The notes under the pieces were generated by a model that was not told the origin of the DNA, did not search any database, and saw only the letters and a list, made by a program, of their open reading frames with translations. Of a DNA stretch of 64,000 nucleotides, positions 63,672-64,000 are shown one piece after another. The translations under genes were made by a program, and so were the position numbers. The stretch is from Streptomyces canus. GTDB taxonomy: Bacteria; Actinomycetota; Actinomycetes; Streptomycetales; Streptomycetaceae. The DNA is taken from positions 4,278,001 through 4,342,000 of the forward strand of contig NZ_JAUSWW010000001.1 in the NCBI RefSeq assembly GCF_030815415.1, written 5' to 3'. How positions within the stretch are numbered: the stretch's first letter is position 1; each line of letters opens with the position of its first letter.

Positions 63672-63735
63672 ACGGGGTCCCTCATGGGGCCAGGGTCGGG
63701 GGTGGGCGGGGTGCTCCGCAACGGAGATTCCCGGC

Positions 63736-63760
63736 GGGCCGGGCCGGGCCGGGCCGGGCC
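63736..63760. repeat. GGGCC tandem repeat (five copies)
   Basis: Five exact copies of GGGCC lie between murB and the hypothetical gene. It could vary by slippage. No function is assigned. Confidence 0.8.
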
Positions 63761-63762
63761 GA

Positions 63763-64000
63763 CTACAGGCTGACGCCGACCGTCACCGGTTCGTTGACCA
63801 GCGTGATGCCGAACGTCTCGCGGACACCGGCGACGACCTCGCGGGCCAGGGCGAGGAGGTCCTCCGTGGTGGCCTCGCCGCGGTTGGTGAGGGCGAGGGT
63901 GTGCTTCGTGGAGATGCGGGCGGGGCCGGTGCCGTAGCCCTTCGTGAAGCCCGCCTTGTCGATGAGCCAGGCCGCGGAGGTCTTGGTGTGGCCCTCCCCC
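63763..64000 (-). CDS. murB: UDP-N-acetylenolpyruvoylglucosamine reductase, C-terminal part
   Basis: This is the 3' end of murB, cut by the window edge. About 78 codons are visible, ending TVGVSL and TAG at 63763-63765. The sequence TSAAWLIDKAGFTKG matches the SAAxLIExAGxKG substrate motif of MurB, and STKHTLALTNRGEATTEDLL the following conserved block. MurB reduces UDP-GlcNAc-enolpyruvate to UDP-MurNAc in peptidoglycan synthesis. Confidence 0.92.
   Translation of the reverse strand, partial: GEGHTKTSAAWLIDKAGFTKGYGTGPARISTKHTLALTNRGEATTEDLLALAREVVAGVRETFGITLVNEPVTVGVSL

Overview
The window reads as the core ribosomal-protein / RNA polymerase region of a Streptomyces chromosome. It is strongly GC-rich, codon third positions are nearly all G or C, GTG and TTG starts are frequent, and the gene order is that of the actinobacterial L11/L10-rpoBC-str-S10-spc-alpha clusters. 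Almost all housekeeping genes lie on the minus strand, so transcription of the core runs from right to left.

Layout. At 0-0.5 kb is the 3' end of a plus-strand gene, closed by a hairpin. At 0.5-7.1 kb is a five-gene minus-strand operon for a cell-surface polysaccharide: cellulose-synthase-like GT2, GH26-like lipoprotein, GT-C membrane mannosyltransferase-like protein, UDP-glucose dehydrogenase and polyprenol-phosphate mannose synthase. At 7.3-24.5 kb are truA and the alpha, spc and S10 clusters (rplQ back to rpsJ). At 24.5-32.7 kb is an accessory stretch: the S10 promoter region, two hypothetical genes, an Imm11-like remnant, a lipoprotein, an alpha/beta hydrolase and an ATPase gene that both lost their 5' ends at one shared junction (about 28,365), an HTH gene and several small unknown or membrane proteins. 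At 32.8-37.2 kb is the str operon (tuf, fusA, rpsG, rpsL). At 37.6-45.9 kb is a second accessory stretch on the plus strand. At 46-53.5 kb are rpoC and rpoB, then rplL-rplJ, two paralogous lipoprotein genes, rplA-rplK, nusG, secE and tRNA-Trp, up to 60.4 kb. From 60.6 kb come an aspartate aminotransferase, an adenosine deaminase, a hypothetical gene and the 3' end of murB.

The most notable locus is 37.6-45.3 kb. A Crp-like regulator with an intact cyclic-nucleotide pocket is followed by a class III nucleotide-cyclase-like protein that keeps the metal and transition-state residues but not the purine-specifying Lys/Asp pair. Next come a degenerate NTPase/helical-repeat protein, an SPFH-like coiled-coil protein, a three-helix membrane protein of the Pycsar effector (PycTM) type and an M48 membrane protease. 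The cyclase C-terminus and the NTPase N-terminus share a nearly identical glycine-rich motif of about 25 residues that resembles bacterial amyloid-signalling motifs. I read this as a probable second-messenger conflict or abortive-infection system, enlarged compared with known two-gene Pycsar loci. The NTPase gene carries a rare TTA codon, which would make it depend on the bldA tRNA.

Other points are an apparent one-base frameshift just after the secY start codon, an identical 27-base element in the leaders of the S10 and str operons, strong internal hairpins that probably set stoichiometry within the ribosomal operons, and a Streptomyces-type dispersed intergenic repeat at 38.34 kb. All functional assignments come from reading motifs by eye; no database search was run.
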